A DNA stretch of 55,778 nt from Muribaculaceae bacterium (GCA_029071345.1 JAIEAO010000080.1:1-55778); one strand, 5' to 3'. Numbered from the stretch's first letter, positions 1-10,360 are shown. Numbers and translations: made by a program. The notes: generated from the sequence alone by a model not told the origin.

Positions 1-35
1 AATAATATGTATTAACCTCGGATTTCAAGGTTGAG

Positions 36-1817
36 ATGCCTGGGATCCACAATTTCGATAGAAATATGAATAACGATGAATTGCTTAAAAGTGTAAACGA
101 AAAAGCTGAAAAATGGCTTGGCTCAGAGTATGACGAGGAAACTCGTGTTGAAGTCAAGAAGATGATGGATGCTGACGACAAGACGGAACTTATCGAATCT
201 TTCTACAAGGATCTTGAATTCGGCACAGGCGGTCTGCGCGGCATCATGGGCGCCGGTAGCAACCGTATGAACCGCTATACTGTCGGAGCCGCCACACAGG
301 GTCTTGCTAACTATCTCAAGGATTGCTTCAAGGAGCTTCCCCAGATTGCGGTGGCTGTAGGTCACGATGTTCGTAACAATTCTCGTAAGTTTGCCGAACT
401 CACAGCCGATATCTTCTCAGCCAACGGTATCAAGGTGTATCTTTTCGATGGCCCGTGCCCCACACCGGAGGTTTCTTACGCTATCCGCAAGCTCGGATGC
501 CAGAGCGGTGTGATGGTGACTGCCAGCCACAACCCGAAAGAGTATAACGGTTATAAGGCTTACTGGAGCGATGGTGCTCAGATGATCGCCCCCCATGATG
601 TGAAGACCATCGAATATGTAAACGCTATTACATCTGTAGACCAGATCAAGTTTGAGGCTAATAAGGATCTTATTCAGGTAATCGGTAAAGATATCGACGA
701 GCAGTATCTCGCCGACATCCATTCACTCAGCCTTGACCCGGAGGCCGACAAACGTCACAGCGACATGAAGATCGTCTACACTCCGATCCACGGTACAGGT
801 TCTCGTCTGATGTTCGACTCCCTCAAGCTTTGGGGCTTCAACAACGTGATCCATGTTCCCGAGCAGGATGTTCAGAGCGGTGACTTCCCCACAGTGGTTT
901 CTCCTAACCCCGAGAACCCCGAGGCTATGGCTATGGGTGTTGCCAAGGCTAAAGAAGTTGGTGCTGACCTCGTGCTTGCTTCTGACCCGGATGCTGACCG
1001 TATCGGTCTCGTAGTCCGCGACAAGAAGGGTGAGTATCAGCTCGTGAACGGTAACCAGCTCGTAATGCTTCTCCTTTACTATATCATCACTCAGAATGTA
1101 GAGAAGAAACTCATCAATGGCAACGAATACTGCGTTAAGACTATCGTAACCACTGAGACTGTTAAGCGTATCGCTGATGCCAACAACATCAAGTGCTTCG
1201 ACTGCTACACCGGCTTCAAATGGATTGCCGACGTTATGCGCAACATGGAGGCAACCGGCCGTTATATCGGTGGTGGTGAAGAAAGTTACGGCTTCCTCGC
1301 CGAGACATTCGTTCGCGATAAAGACTCAATCTCAGCCAACTCCCTCATCGCCGAGGCTGCAGCTTGGGCAGCCGACAAGGGTATGAACCTCTACGAGCTT
1401 CTCGTTGACATCTACGCTACTTACGGATTCTCTCGTGAGCGCGGTGTGAGCGTGGTTCGTCCGGGCAAGAGCGGTGCAGAAGAGATCGTAGCCATGATGA
1501 AGAACTTCCGTGAGAATCCTCCCAAAGAGCTCGCCGGAAGCCCCGTAACCTGCATCAAGGACTACGCAGACCTCAACTGCAAGAACCTCAAGACTGGCGA
1601 AATCACCAAGCTCGATTTCCCGACCACAAGCAACGTTCTCCAGTTCTTCACTGAGGCTGGCGACAAGGTGTCGATCCGTCCTTCAGGCACAGAGCCTAAG
1701 ATTAAGTTCTACGTAGAGGTACGCGAAGACATGAAGAACAAGGAAGACTACGAGGCAACAGTGAAAAAAGCTGAAGCCCACATCGACCAGGTTCTCGCCG
1801 ACCTCAGCGTGAAATAA
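36..1817 (+). CDS. Phospho-sugar mutase (phosphoglucomutase/phosphomannomutase family)
   Basis: 593 aa ORF; TASHNPKEYNGYK catalytic serine loop, DPDADRIG metal-binding loop, GGGEESYGF sugar-binding loop, RPSGTEPKIKFY phosphate-binding loop. True start may be the internal Met at about 66. Confidence 0.95.
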   Translation: MPGIHNFDRNMNNDELLKSVNEKAEKWLGSEYDEETRVEVKKMMDADDKTELIESFYKDLEFGTGGLRGIMGAGSNRMNRYTVGAATQGLANYLKDCFKELPQIAVAVGHDVRNNSRKFAELTADIFSANGIKVYLFDGPCPTPEVSYAIRKLGCQSGVMVTASHNPKEYNGYKAYWSDGAQMIAPHDVKTIEYVNAITSVDQIKFEANKDLIQVIGKDIDEQYLADIHSLSLDPEADKRHSDMKIVYTPIHGTGSRLMFDSLKLWGFNNVIHVPEQDVQSGDFPTVVSPNPENPEAMAMGVAKAKEVGADLVLASDPDADRIGLVVRDKKGEYQLVNGNQLVMLLLYYIITQNVEKKLINGNEYCVKTIVTTETVKRIADANNIKCFDCYTGFKWIADVMRNMEATGRYIGGGEESYGFLAETFVRDKDSISANSLIAEAAAWAADKGMNLYELLVDIYATYGFSRERGVSVVRPGKSGAEEIVAMMKNFRENPPKELAGSPVTCIKDYADLNCKNLKTGEITKLDFPTTSNVLQFFTEAGDKVSIRPSGTEPKIKFYVEVREDMKNKEDYEATVKKAEAHIDQVLADLSVK

Positions 1818-1904
1818 TCCGTACTGAATTACAAAAACAAACAGACATAATAAATCCGAAATAAGTAGACAGAATAAATAGGTCTAAAAAATACTACTGA
1901 CAAG

Positions 1905-1943
1905 CGAGGCTGAATGGCTAACCACCATCCGGCCTCGTTTTTT
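1905..1943 (+). terminator. Rho-independent terminator downstream of phospho-sugar mutase
   Basis: CGAGGC...GCCTCG stem with inner ATGG/CCAT, followed by T6. Confidence 0.75.
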
Positions 1944-1954
1944 AACGCCTTCAT

Positions 1955-3523
1955 TTGAAAATTAATAGAACTTTGGAGAGGTGTGTTTTGTTAATTAACA
2001 AAACACATATTGCTTTGAAACAATTAGGATTTAAATATAGGCTGAAGTTTAATCATTGGCTGTTGCTGATGATGCTGATGCTTGCGATGATACCTGCCTC
2101 TGCGCAGATGCCTATAAAATACAGAATGGTGGAGCAGATGCCTCCCGATACGGCCGATTTGAATTATTATGGCAAGAAGAATTTTCTCCGGGCAGGGGGT
2201 GAAGTGATCGGGCTGAATACGGCCTTGTGGGCTTTCGACAGATTTGTACTGCACGGCGATTATTCCTATATCAGTTTCAAGACCATAAAGGAAAATTTTA
2301 AACACGGTTTTGTATGGGATAACGACCAACTTGGCACCAATACATTCATGCATCCCTATAATGGTAGCTTTTATTACTCGGCCGGCAGATCTAACGGTTT
2401 CAATTTCTGGCAGTCGGGAATGTTTGCAATCGGGGGGAGTGCGTTGTGGGAACTCTGTATGGAAAATGAATATCCTTCGATCAACGATGTTATTGCCACC
2501 CCGATCGGCGGAGCAGTGCTCGGAGAAACACTCTTCCGGGCTTCAGATGCGTTGATAGACGACCGCACACACGGTGCCGACCGCTTCGGTAGGGAATTGG
2601 CGGCATTTATAATTTCACCGATGCGCGGCATCAACCGTCTGATCACAGGTCAGGCATGGAAACACCGTGCCACTTCCGGCAGATTGTTCGGCACGCCAAA
2701 CATCGCATTTCAGGTGTCGGCCGGAGTCGAGGTTATGACATTTCAAGGACGTATGCGTTCGCCATACCCGGGAGGTGTAGTCCAGCTCGATCTTGAATAT
2801 GGCGACCGTTTTGAGGCAAAGTCTAAGAAACCTTACGACTATTTCACTGTCCGGGCAAAACTGCAGGGGATGAAATATCAGCCCGTGCTTGCGCAATTAA
2901 ACATTAAGGGTAGATTGCTTTCCCGCGAAGTGCTTGACCATAAGAATTCTTCTGGAAGCATCGGCCTTTATCAGCATTTCGACTATTATGACAGCGACAC
3001 AATCACAAATATAGATAAGGTGCCTTATAAATTAGGAGTGCCTGCAAGTTTAGGCGTTGGTTTCCTCTTTCGCGATGTGCAGAGAAGAAGATATATATTC
3101 GATTGCTATGCTCATGCCAATGCCGTCATATTAGGCTCAATTCTTAGCGACCATTACATGACCGACAAACGCAATTACAACTTTGCTTCGGGATTTTCAC
3201 TTAAGGGGGGAGCCAATATAGTCTGGGGTAAAAAGAGATCCTCAATATCAGTATCGCATGAATACTACCGACTTTTCACCTGGAAGGGTTATGCTCCGGG
3301 CACAGATTTGTCGGCTGTAGACTTTCACACTCTGAATGTGATGGGCGATAAGTCTGTAGCCTCATTTAATATAACCGAAGTAAGGTTTGATTATCAGTTG
3401 TATAAGAAACTGTATGGCACTCTGACATTTGTGAATCGGGCTCGCTCCACCCACTACCGCGACTGGCCCGACAAACGTTCCTCCACCATGTCGCTCTCCG
3501 CTATGCTCACCTACAAATTCTAA
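1955..3523 (+). CDS. DUF3943-like outer-membrane-associated protein
   Basis: 522 aa ORF, internal signal-peptide-like hydrophobic segment ending SAQ, GSALWELCMENEYPSINDVIATPIGGAVLGE motif, beta-rich C-terminus ending in Phe. Start codon uncertain. Confidence 0.7.
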   Translation: MKINRTLERCVLLINKTHIALKQLGFKYRLKFNHWLLLMMLMLAMIPASAQMPIKYRMVEQMPPDTADLNYYGKKNFLRAGGEVIGLNTALWAFDRFVLHGDYSYISFKTIKENFKHGFVWDNDQLGTNTFMHPYNGSFYYSAGRSNGFNFWQSGMFAIGGSALWELCMENEYPSINDVIATPIGGAVLGETLFRASDALIDDRTHGADRFGRELAAFIISPMRGINRLITGQAWKHRATSGRLFGTPNIAFQVSAGVEVMTFQGRMRSPYPGGVVQLDLEYGDRFEAKSKKPYDYFTVRAKLQGMKYQPVLAQLNIKGRLLSREVLDHKNSSGSIGLYQHFDYYDSDTITNIDKVPYKLGVPASLGVGFLFRDVQRRRYIFDCYAHANAVILGSILSDHYMTDKRNYNFASGFSLKGGANIVWGKKRSSISVSHEYYRLFTWKGYAPGTDLSAVDFHTLNVMGDKSVASFNITEVRFDYQLYKKLYGTLTFVNRARSTHYRDWPDKRSSTMSLSAMLTYKF

Positions 3524-3928
3524 TTATTGGTCGAGGTGGGGTTGCTGGGTCACGGTTATGGTGCCGGATTGGGATAATTGACCTTTGGTGGCAGTGAAGT
3601 CGATAGTGCCGATGCGTGTCTCTTCGTTGTTGAGCTCTGATACGTTGATCCTAAAACCGTGAGTAACATTTATAACCTCCAGATCAGATATCGATAACCA
3701 ATCAGGCGTCTCATCCGAAAGAGTATAGGAGTCAATGTCTCCCACTAAGCCGACTTCTATCCATCTGGCTTTACCGTCAACAGTAAATTCTGCGGAATGA
3801 AGACCCATCGCAATATCGGCTCCGGCTTCAGTTCCTACGGTAAGGTGGAATAGATCAAGTGCCGGCGTTTCCTTACGGCAAGCTGATAAAATGATGGAAA
3901 TAAACAGAAATAATAATATTTTCTTCAT
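3524..3928 (-). CDS. Small lipoprotein, BACON-domain-like
   Basis: The 258 aa ORF in the track is over-extended; internal start MKKILLFLFISIILSACRKE gives a lipoprotein signal (LSAC). C-terminus (DWLSISDLEV...GTIDFTATKG...TITVTQQP) resembles BACON domains. Confidence 0.7.
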   Translation of the reverse strand: MKKILLFLFISIILSACRKETPALDLFHLTVGTEAGADIAMGLHSAEFTVDGKARWIEVGLVGDIDSYTLSDETPDWLSISDLEVINVTHGFRINVSELNNEETRIGTIDFTATKGQLSQSGTITVTQQPHLDQ

Positions 3929-4148
3929 AATGCTTAAAATATTGGGGCATAGTAACGCACCATAATCAATGGTAAAGTTACGAAAATAATTTGATTGAAT
4001 TTTAACATTTCGGCGGGAAATTTGCATTGACTCAATTATTTTATTATTTTTGTGGAAAGAATTTTGCTCCGCTGCTGATGTTATCCGGCGAACTGATTTG
4101 AAGCCGTAATTTCGACCTGTAAAAGCGGAGATTATTAATGATTCCACC

Positions 4149-5033
4149 ATGATTAAATCTATGACCGGCTTTGGCCGGGGTTGCGCCTCTTCTCCCTCCA
4201 AGAAAATAACTATAGAACTGAAATCGCTTAACAGCAAGCAGTTTGATCTGTCAACGCGTGTGCCGTCGGCTTTCCGCGAATATGAGATCGGTATGCGCAA
4301 TTATGCCGCCTCCAAGCTCGAACGCGGCAAAGTCGACATGACTGTCAGCATCGAAAACACAGCTGTCGAGGCTGCCGCTACCATCAATATCCCTCTGTTG
4401 GCTGTCTATAAGGAGCAGTTTGAGAAGATGGGTAAGGAGCTTGGTCTTGAGGCTCCAAACGATTGGTATACGCTGTTGATGCGTATGCCCGATGCTATGC
4501 GCGCAGAAGCATCTGTTGTAGATGAGGCCGATCATAAGGCGCTGGAGGATGCGTTGCATGAGGCTGTGGCTCATCTTGACGAGTTCCGTGTGCAGGAAGG
4601 ACGCAAACTATATAATTTCTTTATAGAGAAAATTAAGGCAATCGAGACACTTCTTGACAGCATCGCCCCTTATGAGGAGGAGCGTGTGCCCAAAATCAAG
4701 GCGCGTCTCGTGGAGCAGCTCGGTCGACTCACTTCGATTGAGTATGATGCCGGACGTCTGGAGCAGGAGATGATTTTCTATATCGAAAAACTCGATGTCA
4801 ATGAAGAGAAATTGAGACTTCGCGCTCATCTTAATTATTTCCTTGAGACGATGGGGGGTGAGGAATTCCCCAAAGAGGGTCAAGGCAAGAAGCTCGGATT
4901 CATCGCTCAGGAGATGGGTAGGGAAATCAACACTCTCGGCTCAAAATCGAATCATGCCGAGATGCAGAAGATTGTGGTCAAGATGAAAGACCATCTGGAG
5001 CAAATCAAAGAGCAGGTTCTAAACGTACTTTAA
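4149..5033 (+). CDS. YicC family protein (putative endoribonuclease)
   Basis: MIKSMTGFGRG N-terminus and C-terminal GKKLGFIAQEMGREINTLGSKSNHAEMQKIVVKMKDHLEQIKEQVLNVL are typical of YicC. Confidence 0.93.
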   Translation: MIKSMTGFGRGCASSPSKKITIELKSLNSKQFDLSTRVPSAFREYEIGMRNYAASKLERGKVDMTVSIENTAVEAAATINIPLLAVYKEQFEKMGKELGLEAPNDWYTLLMRMPDAMRAEASVVDEADHKALEDALHEAVAHLDEFRVQEGRKLYNFFIEKIKAIETLLDSIAPYEEERVPKIKARLVEQLGRLTSIEYDAGRLEQEMIFYIEKLDVNEEKLRLRAHLNYFLETMGGEEFPKEGQGKKLGFIAQEMGREINTLGSKSNHAEMQKIVVKMKDHLEQIKEQVLNVL

Positions 5034-5071
5034 ATGTTTAATGTGAAATGTTAAATGTTTAATGATTTGAA

Positions 5072-5641
5072 ATGAATAAAGGTAAAATCATCATACTATC
5101 GGCTCCCTCAGGCACAGGCAAGTCCACGATCATATCACGATTGATGGATAATACTGATCTTCGGCTCGGTTTTTCGGTGTCGGCCACAAGCCGCGCTCCG
5201 CGTGGGGCAGAGGTACACGGCAGAGAGTATTATTTCCTTTCTCCCGAAGAATTCCGCACTAAGGTGAACAACGATGAATTTGTGGAGTGGGAAGAAGTAT
5301 ATGCCGGCACATGTTACGGCACACTCGTTTCGGAAGTGGAGCGCGTGATCGATTCCGGGCGTAATCTCATCATGGATATAGATGTCAAGGGTGCGCTGAA
5401 TGTGAAGAAACGTTATGGCGGGCAGGCACTTTCAATTTTTATTCTTCCCCCGTCGGTAGAAGAACTTGAACGCCGCTTGCGCTCTCGCTCCACCGATACG
5501 GAGGAGTCTATCCGCAAACGTCTTGATAAAGCTGAACTCGAAATGAGTTTTGCTCCTCAGTTTGATGTCCGGATTGTCAACGACGATCTCGACCGTGCCT
5601 CAAAAGAGGTGGAGGACACCATCAAAAGTGTAATCGAATAA
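5072..5641 (+). CDS. gmk: Guanylate kinase
   Basis: IILSAPSGTGKSTI P-loop, SVSATSRAPRGAEVHGREYYF GMP-binding segment. Confidence 0.96.
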   Translation: MNKGKIIILSAPSGTGKSTIISRLMDNTDLRLGFSVSATSRAPRGAEVHGREYYFLSPEEFRTKVNNDEFVEWEEVYAGTCYGTLVSEVERVIDSGRNLIMDIDVKGALNVKKRYGGQALSIFILPPSVEELERRLRSRSTDTEESIRKRLDKAELEMSFAPQFDVRIVNDDLDRASKEVEDTIKSVIE

Positions 5642-5654
5642 CACTACTCAGGGG

Positions 5655-6230
5655 ATGAAAATCGGTATTTTCGGCGGAAGTTTCGACCCGATCCATTCAG
5701 GCCATGCCATAATTGCCAACTATGCCTCGCAATGGATGGGGCTCGACGAGGTGTGGCTCATGGTGAGTCCGCAAAACCCTTTCAAACAGGATTCCGATTT
5801 ATCTCCCGAAGAGTCGCGCTGCGAGATGGCGGAGCTTGTGGCCGGTGATTGTCGCAACGTAAAAGTCAGTCGCTTTGAGCTGACACTTCCACGGCCGTCG
5901 TATTCTTATCGCACGCTCTCGCTGCTCAAAAAGAAGCATCCTGAAGATGAATTTACTCTGATCATCGGATCTGACAACTGGCAAGAATTCGGCAGATGGC
6001 GTGATAATGAAAAAATAATAGAAGAATTCGATATACTTATATATCCGCGTCCGGGCCATGAGATTGATGCATCAGCGTTGCCTCCGAGGGTAAGGATAAT
6101 GGATGAGGCTCCGCAGGTGTTCATATCATCGACATTTGTGCGCCAATCAGTTAAAGAAGGCAAAAATATCAACTTTTTCATCCCTCCGAGGGTTTATGAG
6201 TATATCCGAAAGCATAATTTATACAGATGA
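5655..6230 (+). CDS. nadD: Nicotinate-nucleotide adenylyltransferase
   Basis: GIFGGSFDPIHSGHAIIA nucleotidyltransferase motif, SSTFVRQSVKEGKNINFFIPPRVYEYI C-terminal motif. Confidence 0.95.
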   Translation: MKIGIFGGSFDPIHSGHAIIANYASQWMGLDEVWLMVSPQNPFKQDSDLSPEESRCEMAELVAGDCRNVKVSRFELTLPRPSYSYRTLSLLKKKHPEDEFTLIIGSDNWQEFGRWRDNEKIIEEFDILIYPRPGHEIDASALPPRVRIMDEAPQVFISSTFVRQSVKEGKNINFFIPPRVYEYIRKHNLYR

Positions 6231-6739
6231 AAGAGAATGAAATAAATGCTCGTCTCATGAGTCTCACCGCGCTGTCGGCGGAATACTGCTCCACGTTGGA
6301 AAACTGCCGGGAGTATGAGGAAGAGGAGTTTGTAAAGCTCATGCTGAATTACCTTCCGAGGATCTATCTGGAATTTTCAGACATTGAGGTGGAGGAAGCC
6401 GGGGGAGCTTTTGATTATGAATATTTCCCTGCATACGTCGATGAGGATTTCTACGAGAGTGTGCGTCGTAACCTTGAGGGGGTGATGGGGGAGGACGATA
6501 CCTTCCTTGAGACTTTCGAGGAAGATATGAAATATAGCGACACCCCTGTGGCAGCCTCCGTGTCGGAATCTCTCGCTGATATTTTCCAGCCGCTTTACAA
6601 TTTCATCTCTGTCGTAAAAGACTCCGAGGGTGAGAATGCCGAAGGGGCTTTCCGTGAGTGTAAAGAGAATTTTGAATCATATTGGGCGCAGACGCTTTGT
6701 AATGTCATGCGCGCCTTAAATCACATACGCTATAAATAA
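6227..6739 (+). CDS. DUF5063-like protein
   Basis: 170 aa acidic ORF between nadD and the peptidase, overlapping both start/stop junctions. Confidence 0.75.
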   Translation: MKENEINARLMSLTALSAEYCSTLENCREYEEEEFVKLMLNYLPRIYLEFSDIEVEEAGGAFDYEYFPAYVDEDFYESVRRNLEGVMGEDDTFLETFEEDMKYSDTPVAASVSESLADIFQPLYNFISVVKDSEGENAEGAFRECKENFESYWAQTLCNVMRALNHIRYK

Positions 6740-8073
6740 TGGAAATTTACAATATTGAGCCGGATACTGTGTGCAAGCGTCTGCTTAAAAGTTTAGACGA
6801 ATCGTCGTGCAATTTTCTCGCGGTGGCGGAAATCGAGAATCGCCTGAAAGAGGCAGGATTCTCAGAACTGCGTCAGGAACTTGCATGGAGCATCGTGCGC
6901 GGCGGTAAATATTACATAAAGAAAAACGATAGCGCTATTTTCGCAATTATAATAGGAGAGAAGCCTATCAGTGAGACCGGCTTCCATATTATTTCGGCGC
7001 ATAGCGATAGCCCTTGTTTCAAGATCAAGCCTAATGCCGAGATTTATGGCGACGGGGGCGTGGTGTCGCTCAATGTTGAGAAATACGGCGGCGGTATCCT
7101 TTACACATGGTTCGACCGTCCGCTGTCAATCTCAGGCCGAGTTATGGTAGCCGGTGAAGATGCTTTGCATCCACGCACGTTGCTCGTTGACCTGAAACGA
7201 GCTGTGGCTACAATCCCGCATCTCGCTATCCATTTCAACCGTGGAGTGAACGAGGGTAATCCTCTGTCGGTGCAAAAAGATATGAAACCTGTGCTCGGTT
7301 ACTATTCCCAGGAACAAATTGCCGAATTCAAGGCTAAAGGAGGATTGGTTAAGGTGCTTGTGGCTGATGAATTGAACATAAAGCCTGAGGATATCCTTGA
7401 ATATGAACTGTGTCTATATCCCATTGAGCCTTCAGGGCTGGCAGGAGCTTCGGGAGAATATGTTCAGTCGGCGCGCTTAGATGATCTTGAAATGGCATTC
7501 TCGGGCCTTGAGGCACTTCTTGTCGCTCCGGAAAAAGCGGATTCTACCCGCGTCCTTGCCATCTTTGACAATGAAGAGACCGGTTCGGGCACAAAACAGG
7601 GTGCTCACTCACCCGTGCTCCGCGATGCGATGGAGCGCATAGTGAAGATACTTGAAGGATGCGACGGTCAAAGCGTTTATCGTGCGGTGGCCAATTCATT
7701 TATGATTTCGGCCGACAACGCCCATGCATGGCATCCTAATTATAATGAGAAATACGACCCGACTAACCATCCGGTAATCGGTGGAGGCCCGGTGATAAAA
7801 ATAAATGCCAACTGCAAGTATATGACCGACGCACAGGGTTCGGCAGTGTTCTCGCAGCTTTGCAAGGAAGCCGGAGTGAGATGCCAGTATTTTGTAAATC
7901 ATGCGGATGTGGCCGGAGGTTCGACGCTTGGAAATATTTCTTCTGCTCAGTTCGATATCCCCGGTGTTGACATGGGAGCCGCGATCTGGGCGATGCACTC
8001 GGCTCGGGAGACGGCCGGAGTGTCGGATTATGTGGATTGCGTGAAAGTGTTCCGCAAATTCTACGAGAAATAA
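6739..8073 (+). CDS. M18 family aminopeptidase
   Basis: HIISAHSDSPCFKIKP, FDNEETGSGTKQGAHSP, ISADNAHAWHPNY, NHADVAGGSTLGNISS zinc-aminopeptidase motifs. Confidence 0.93.
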   Translation: MEIYNIEPDTVCKRLLKSLDESSCNFLAVAEIENRLKEAGFSELRQELAWSIVRGGKYYIKKNDSAIFAIIIGEKPISETGFHIISAHSDSPCFKIKPNAEIYGDGGVVSLNVEKYGGGILYTWFDRPLSISGRVMVAGEDALHPRTLLVDLKRAVATIPHLAIHFNRGVNEGNPLSVQKDMKPVLGYYSQEQIAEFKAKGGLVKVLVADELNIKPEDILEYELCLYPIEPSGLAGASGEYVQSARLDDLEMAFSGLEALLVAPEKADSTRVLAIFDNEETGSGTKQGAHSPVLRDAMERIVKILEGCDGQSVYRAVANSFMISADNAHAWHPNYNEKYDPTNHPVIGGGPVIKINANCKYMTDAQGSAVFSQLCKEAGVRCQYFVNHADVAGGSTLGNISSAQFDIPGVDMGAAIWAMHSARETAGVSDYVDCVKVFRKFYEK

Positions 8074-8092
8074 TGCCACTTGGCTTTCACAA

Positions 8093-8124
8093 TTTGGAAA
8101 GCAGGTAATTATTTGTTAAATTTG
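8093..8124 (+). promoter_or_regulatory. Bacteroidetes-type sigma promoter upstream of trigger factor
   Basis: TTTG (8093-8096), 20-nt spacer, TAAATTTG (8117-8124), matching the TTTG/TAnnTTTG consensus. Confidence 0.65.
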
Positions 8125-8198
8125 TAGGCTGAAAATGGGATTGCCATAAAAATAGCCATTTTCTGATTTGTTGAATCAAATAAAACAAATATAATAAA

Positions 8199-9551
8199 AT
8201 GAAAGTAGATTACGTCAAAATCGATGATGTAAACGGCGAAATCACCGTTACACTCGAAGAGCAGGATTATGCTGACAAAGTAAAAAAACAGCTGAAAGAG
8301 ATCGGTAAGAACCACGCCGAGCCCGGTTTCCGTCCCGGTAAAGTTCCCGCAGGTCTTATTCAGAAAAAATATGGCTCTGCCGTTAAATACGATATTATCA
8401 ACAAAGAGGTTGGAAACGCAGTTTTCGATTATATCAAAGAAAACAAACTCCACGTGCTTGGTAACCCCGTTCCGCAGCAGGGTAACGATTTCGATATCGA
8501 GGCTAAGGATTTCACTCTTAAATTCAAGGTGGGTATCGCTCCTGAGTTTGAGACCAAAGTAAACAAAGACCTTAGTGTTCCTTACTATACAATCAAGGTG
8601 TCGGAGGATATGATCAACAAGCAGGATGAGCTTCTCACCCGTCGTTTCGGCAAACAGGAACCCGGTGAAGAGGTAGATGCAACCGCGCTTGTTAAGGGTG
8701 TGATCACAGAGCTCGACGAAAACGGCCAGCCCCAAGAGGGTGGTGTCGTAGTTGAGAACGCCATCGTAGCTCCGCAATATTTCAAGAGCGAGGAGCAGCG
8801 CAATCTCTTCCTCGGCAAAAAAGTAGGCGACGTAGTTAAGTTCAACCCTGCGGCTACTTGCGACAGCAATCCTACAGAGATGTCTTCAATGCTCAACATC
8901 GACAAGAGCGAGGTTGAGGCTCACAAGGGTGATTTCAATTTCGACATCAAGGAGATCATCGTTCTCAAACCCGCTGAGCACAATCAGGAATACTTCGATA
9001 TGGTTTTCGGCGCAGACAAAGTCCACAACGAGGAGGAATATTTCGCAGAGCTTAAGAAAATCATCGAGGCAGGACTCTCCAACGATTCTGACTACCGCTT
9101 CACTATCGATGCGCGTAAAGCTATTCAGGACGCAATCGGCACACTTCAGCTCCCGGCTGAAATCCTTAAAGATTTCCTGAAGAATCAGAACGAGGCTCTC
9201 AACGATGAAAACATCGACGAGGAGTATACCCGCCTTATCCCCGAACTCGAATGGGAGCTTGAGAAAGAGGCTATCGCTTCTCAGCTCGATATCAAGATCG
9301 AGGAGGAGGATCTCCTGAACACCGCACGTCAGATCGCGCAGACCCAGTTCGCTCAGTATGGCATGAACAGTGTTCCGGCCGAAACTCTCGACCGCTATGC
9401 TTCTGACATCCTCAAAGATCAGAAGGCTCGCACCCAGATTTACAACCAGACTGTTGATAACAAGCTCTTCAACGGCATCCGCGCGAGCGTAACATTAGAT
9501 AATAAAGAAGTGAACGTAGAGGAATTCAACGATCTCTTCCGCAACGCATAA
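8199..9551 (+). CDS. tig: Trigger factor
   Basis: PGFRPGKVPAGLIQKKYG ribosome-binding signature; located directly upstream of clpP and clpX. Confidence 0.93.
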   Translation: MKVDYVKIDDVNGEITVTLEEQDYADKVKKQLKEIGKNHAEPGFRPGKVPAGLIQKKYGSAVKYDIINKEVGNAVFDYIKENKLHVLGNPVPQQGNDFDIEAKDFTLKFKVGIAPEFETKVNKDLSVPYYTIKVSEDMINKQDELLTRRFGKQEPGEEVDATALVKGVITELDENGQPQEGGVVVENAIVAPQYFKSEEQRNLFLGKKVGDVVKFNPAATCDSNPTEMSSMLNIDKSEVEAHKGDFNFDIKEIIVLKPAEHNQEYFDMVFGADKVHNEEEYFAELKKIIEAGLSNDSDYRFTIDARKAIQDAIGTLQLPAEILKDFLKNQNEALNDENIDEEYTRLIPELEWELEKEAIASQLDIKIEEEDLLNTARQIAQTQFAQYGMNSVPAETLDRYASDILKDQKARTQIYNQTVDNKLFNGIRASVTLDNKEVNVEEFNDLFRNA

Positions 9552-9589
9552 ACATTCCTTAATAGGAATTGGCACAATATTTGAATTTT

Positions 9590-9627
9590 CATATATCTGC
9601 ATGGCAAAGAAGTCATGCAGATATATG
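9590..9627. repeat. Perfect 14-bp inverted repeat upstream of clpP
   Basis: CATATATCTGCATG-gcaaagaagt-CATGCAGATATATG. Confidence 0.9.
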
Positions 9628-9641
9628 TCATTTTAGAAAAT

Positions 9642-10355
9642 ATGAAAAACGATTTTAGAAACTACGCGGTGAATCACCTCGGCATGAGCTCGAACACGCT
9701 TGATTCATACGCCCGTCACATGGAAAAAACCGCCGGTGGCGTAATGATGCCCACCTCCGATTATATGAACCCTTACATCCTCGAAGAGCGTCAGCTTAAC
9801 GTGACTCAGATGGATGTGTTCTCACGCCTTATGATGGACCGCATCATCTTCCTCGGCACTCAGGTGTCGGATCAGAGCGCCAATATCATCCAGGCTCAGC
9901 TTCTTTATCTTGACTCCGTAGATCCCGAGAAAGATATCGCTCTATATATCAACTCTCCCGGTGGATCTGTCTACGCAGGTCTCGGCATCTACGACACAAT
10001 GCAGTATATCAGCTCAGACGTGTCTACAATCTGCACAGGTATGGCCGCTTCGATGGCTGCCGTGCTCCTCGTCGCCGGCGAACACGGCAAGCGTTATGCG
10101 CTTCCCCATTCCCGCGTCATGATCCATCAGCCGATGGGCGGCATCCAGGGTCAGGCATCGGATATCGAGATCACTGCCCGCGAAATCCTCAAGCTCAAAG
10201 AGGAGCTCTATAAGATAATCTCCGAACATTCCGGTCAGCCGTTTGCAAAGGTTGAGGCCGATTCAGACCGCGATTACTGGATGATTGCCAGCGAAGCCAA
10301 GGAATATGGCATGATCGACAAGGTACTTGTGAACCCCAGAAAAGAAGAAAAATAA
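9642..10355 (+). CDS. clpP: ATP-dependent Clp protease proteolytic subunit
   Basis: [24 protein letters not shown] (Ser), HSRVMIHQP (His). The track starts at 9615 (MQIYVILEN), which lies inside a hairpin arm; MKNDFRNY at 9642 is the more likely start. Confidence 0.93.
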   Translation: MKNDFRNYAVNHLGMSSNTLDSYARHMEKTAGGVMMPTSDYMNPYILEERQLNVTQMDVFSRLMMDRIIFLGTQVSDQSANIIQAQLLYLDSVDPEKDIALYINSPGGSVYAGLGIYDTMQYISSDVSTICTGMAASMAAVLLVAGEHGKRYALPHSRVMIHQPMGGIQGQASDIEITAREILKLKEELYKIISEHSGQPFAKVEADSDRDYWMIASEAKEYGMIDKVLVNPRKEEK

Positions 10356-10360
10356 TAAAA

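Noticed and set aside
3929-4300. N-terminal extension of the minus-strand 258-aa ORF overlapping yicC
   Set aside because: The lipoprotein start at 3928 has a proper signal sequence; the extension overlaps the yicC start and promoter.
8109-8777. 222-aa minus-strand ORF antisense to tig
   Set aside because: Overlaps trigger factor and its promoter; translation shows no domain and looks like a shadow ORF.
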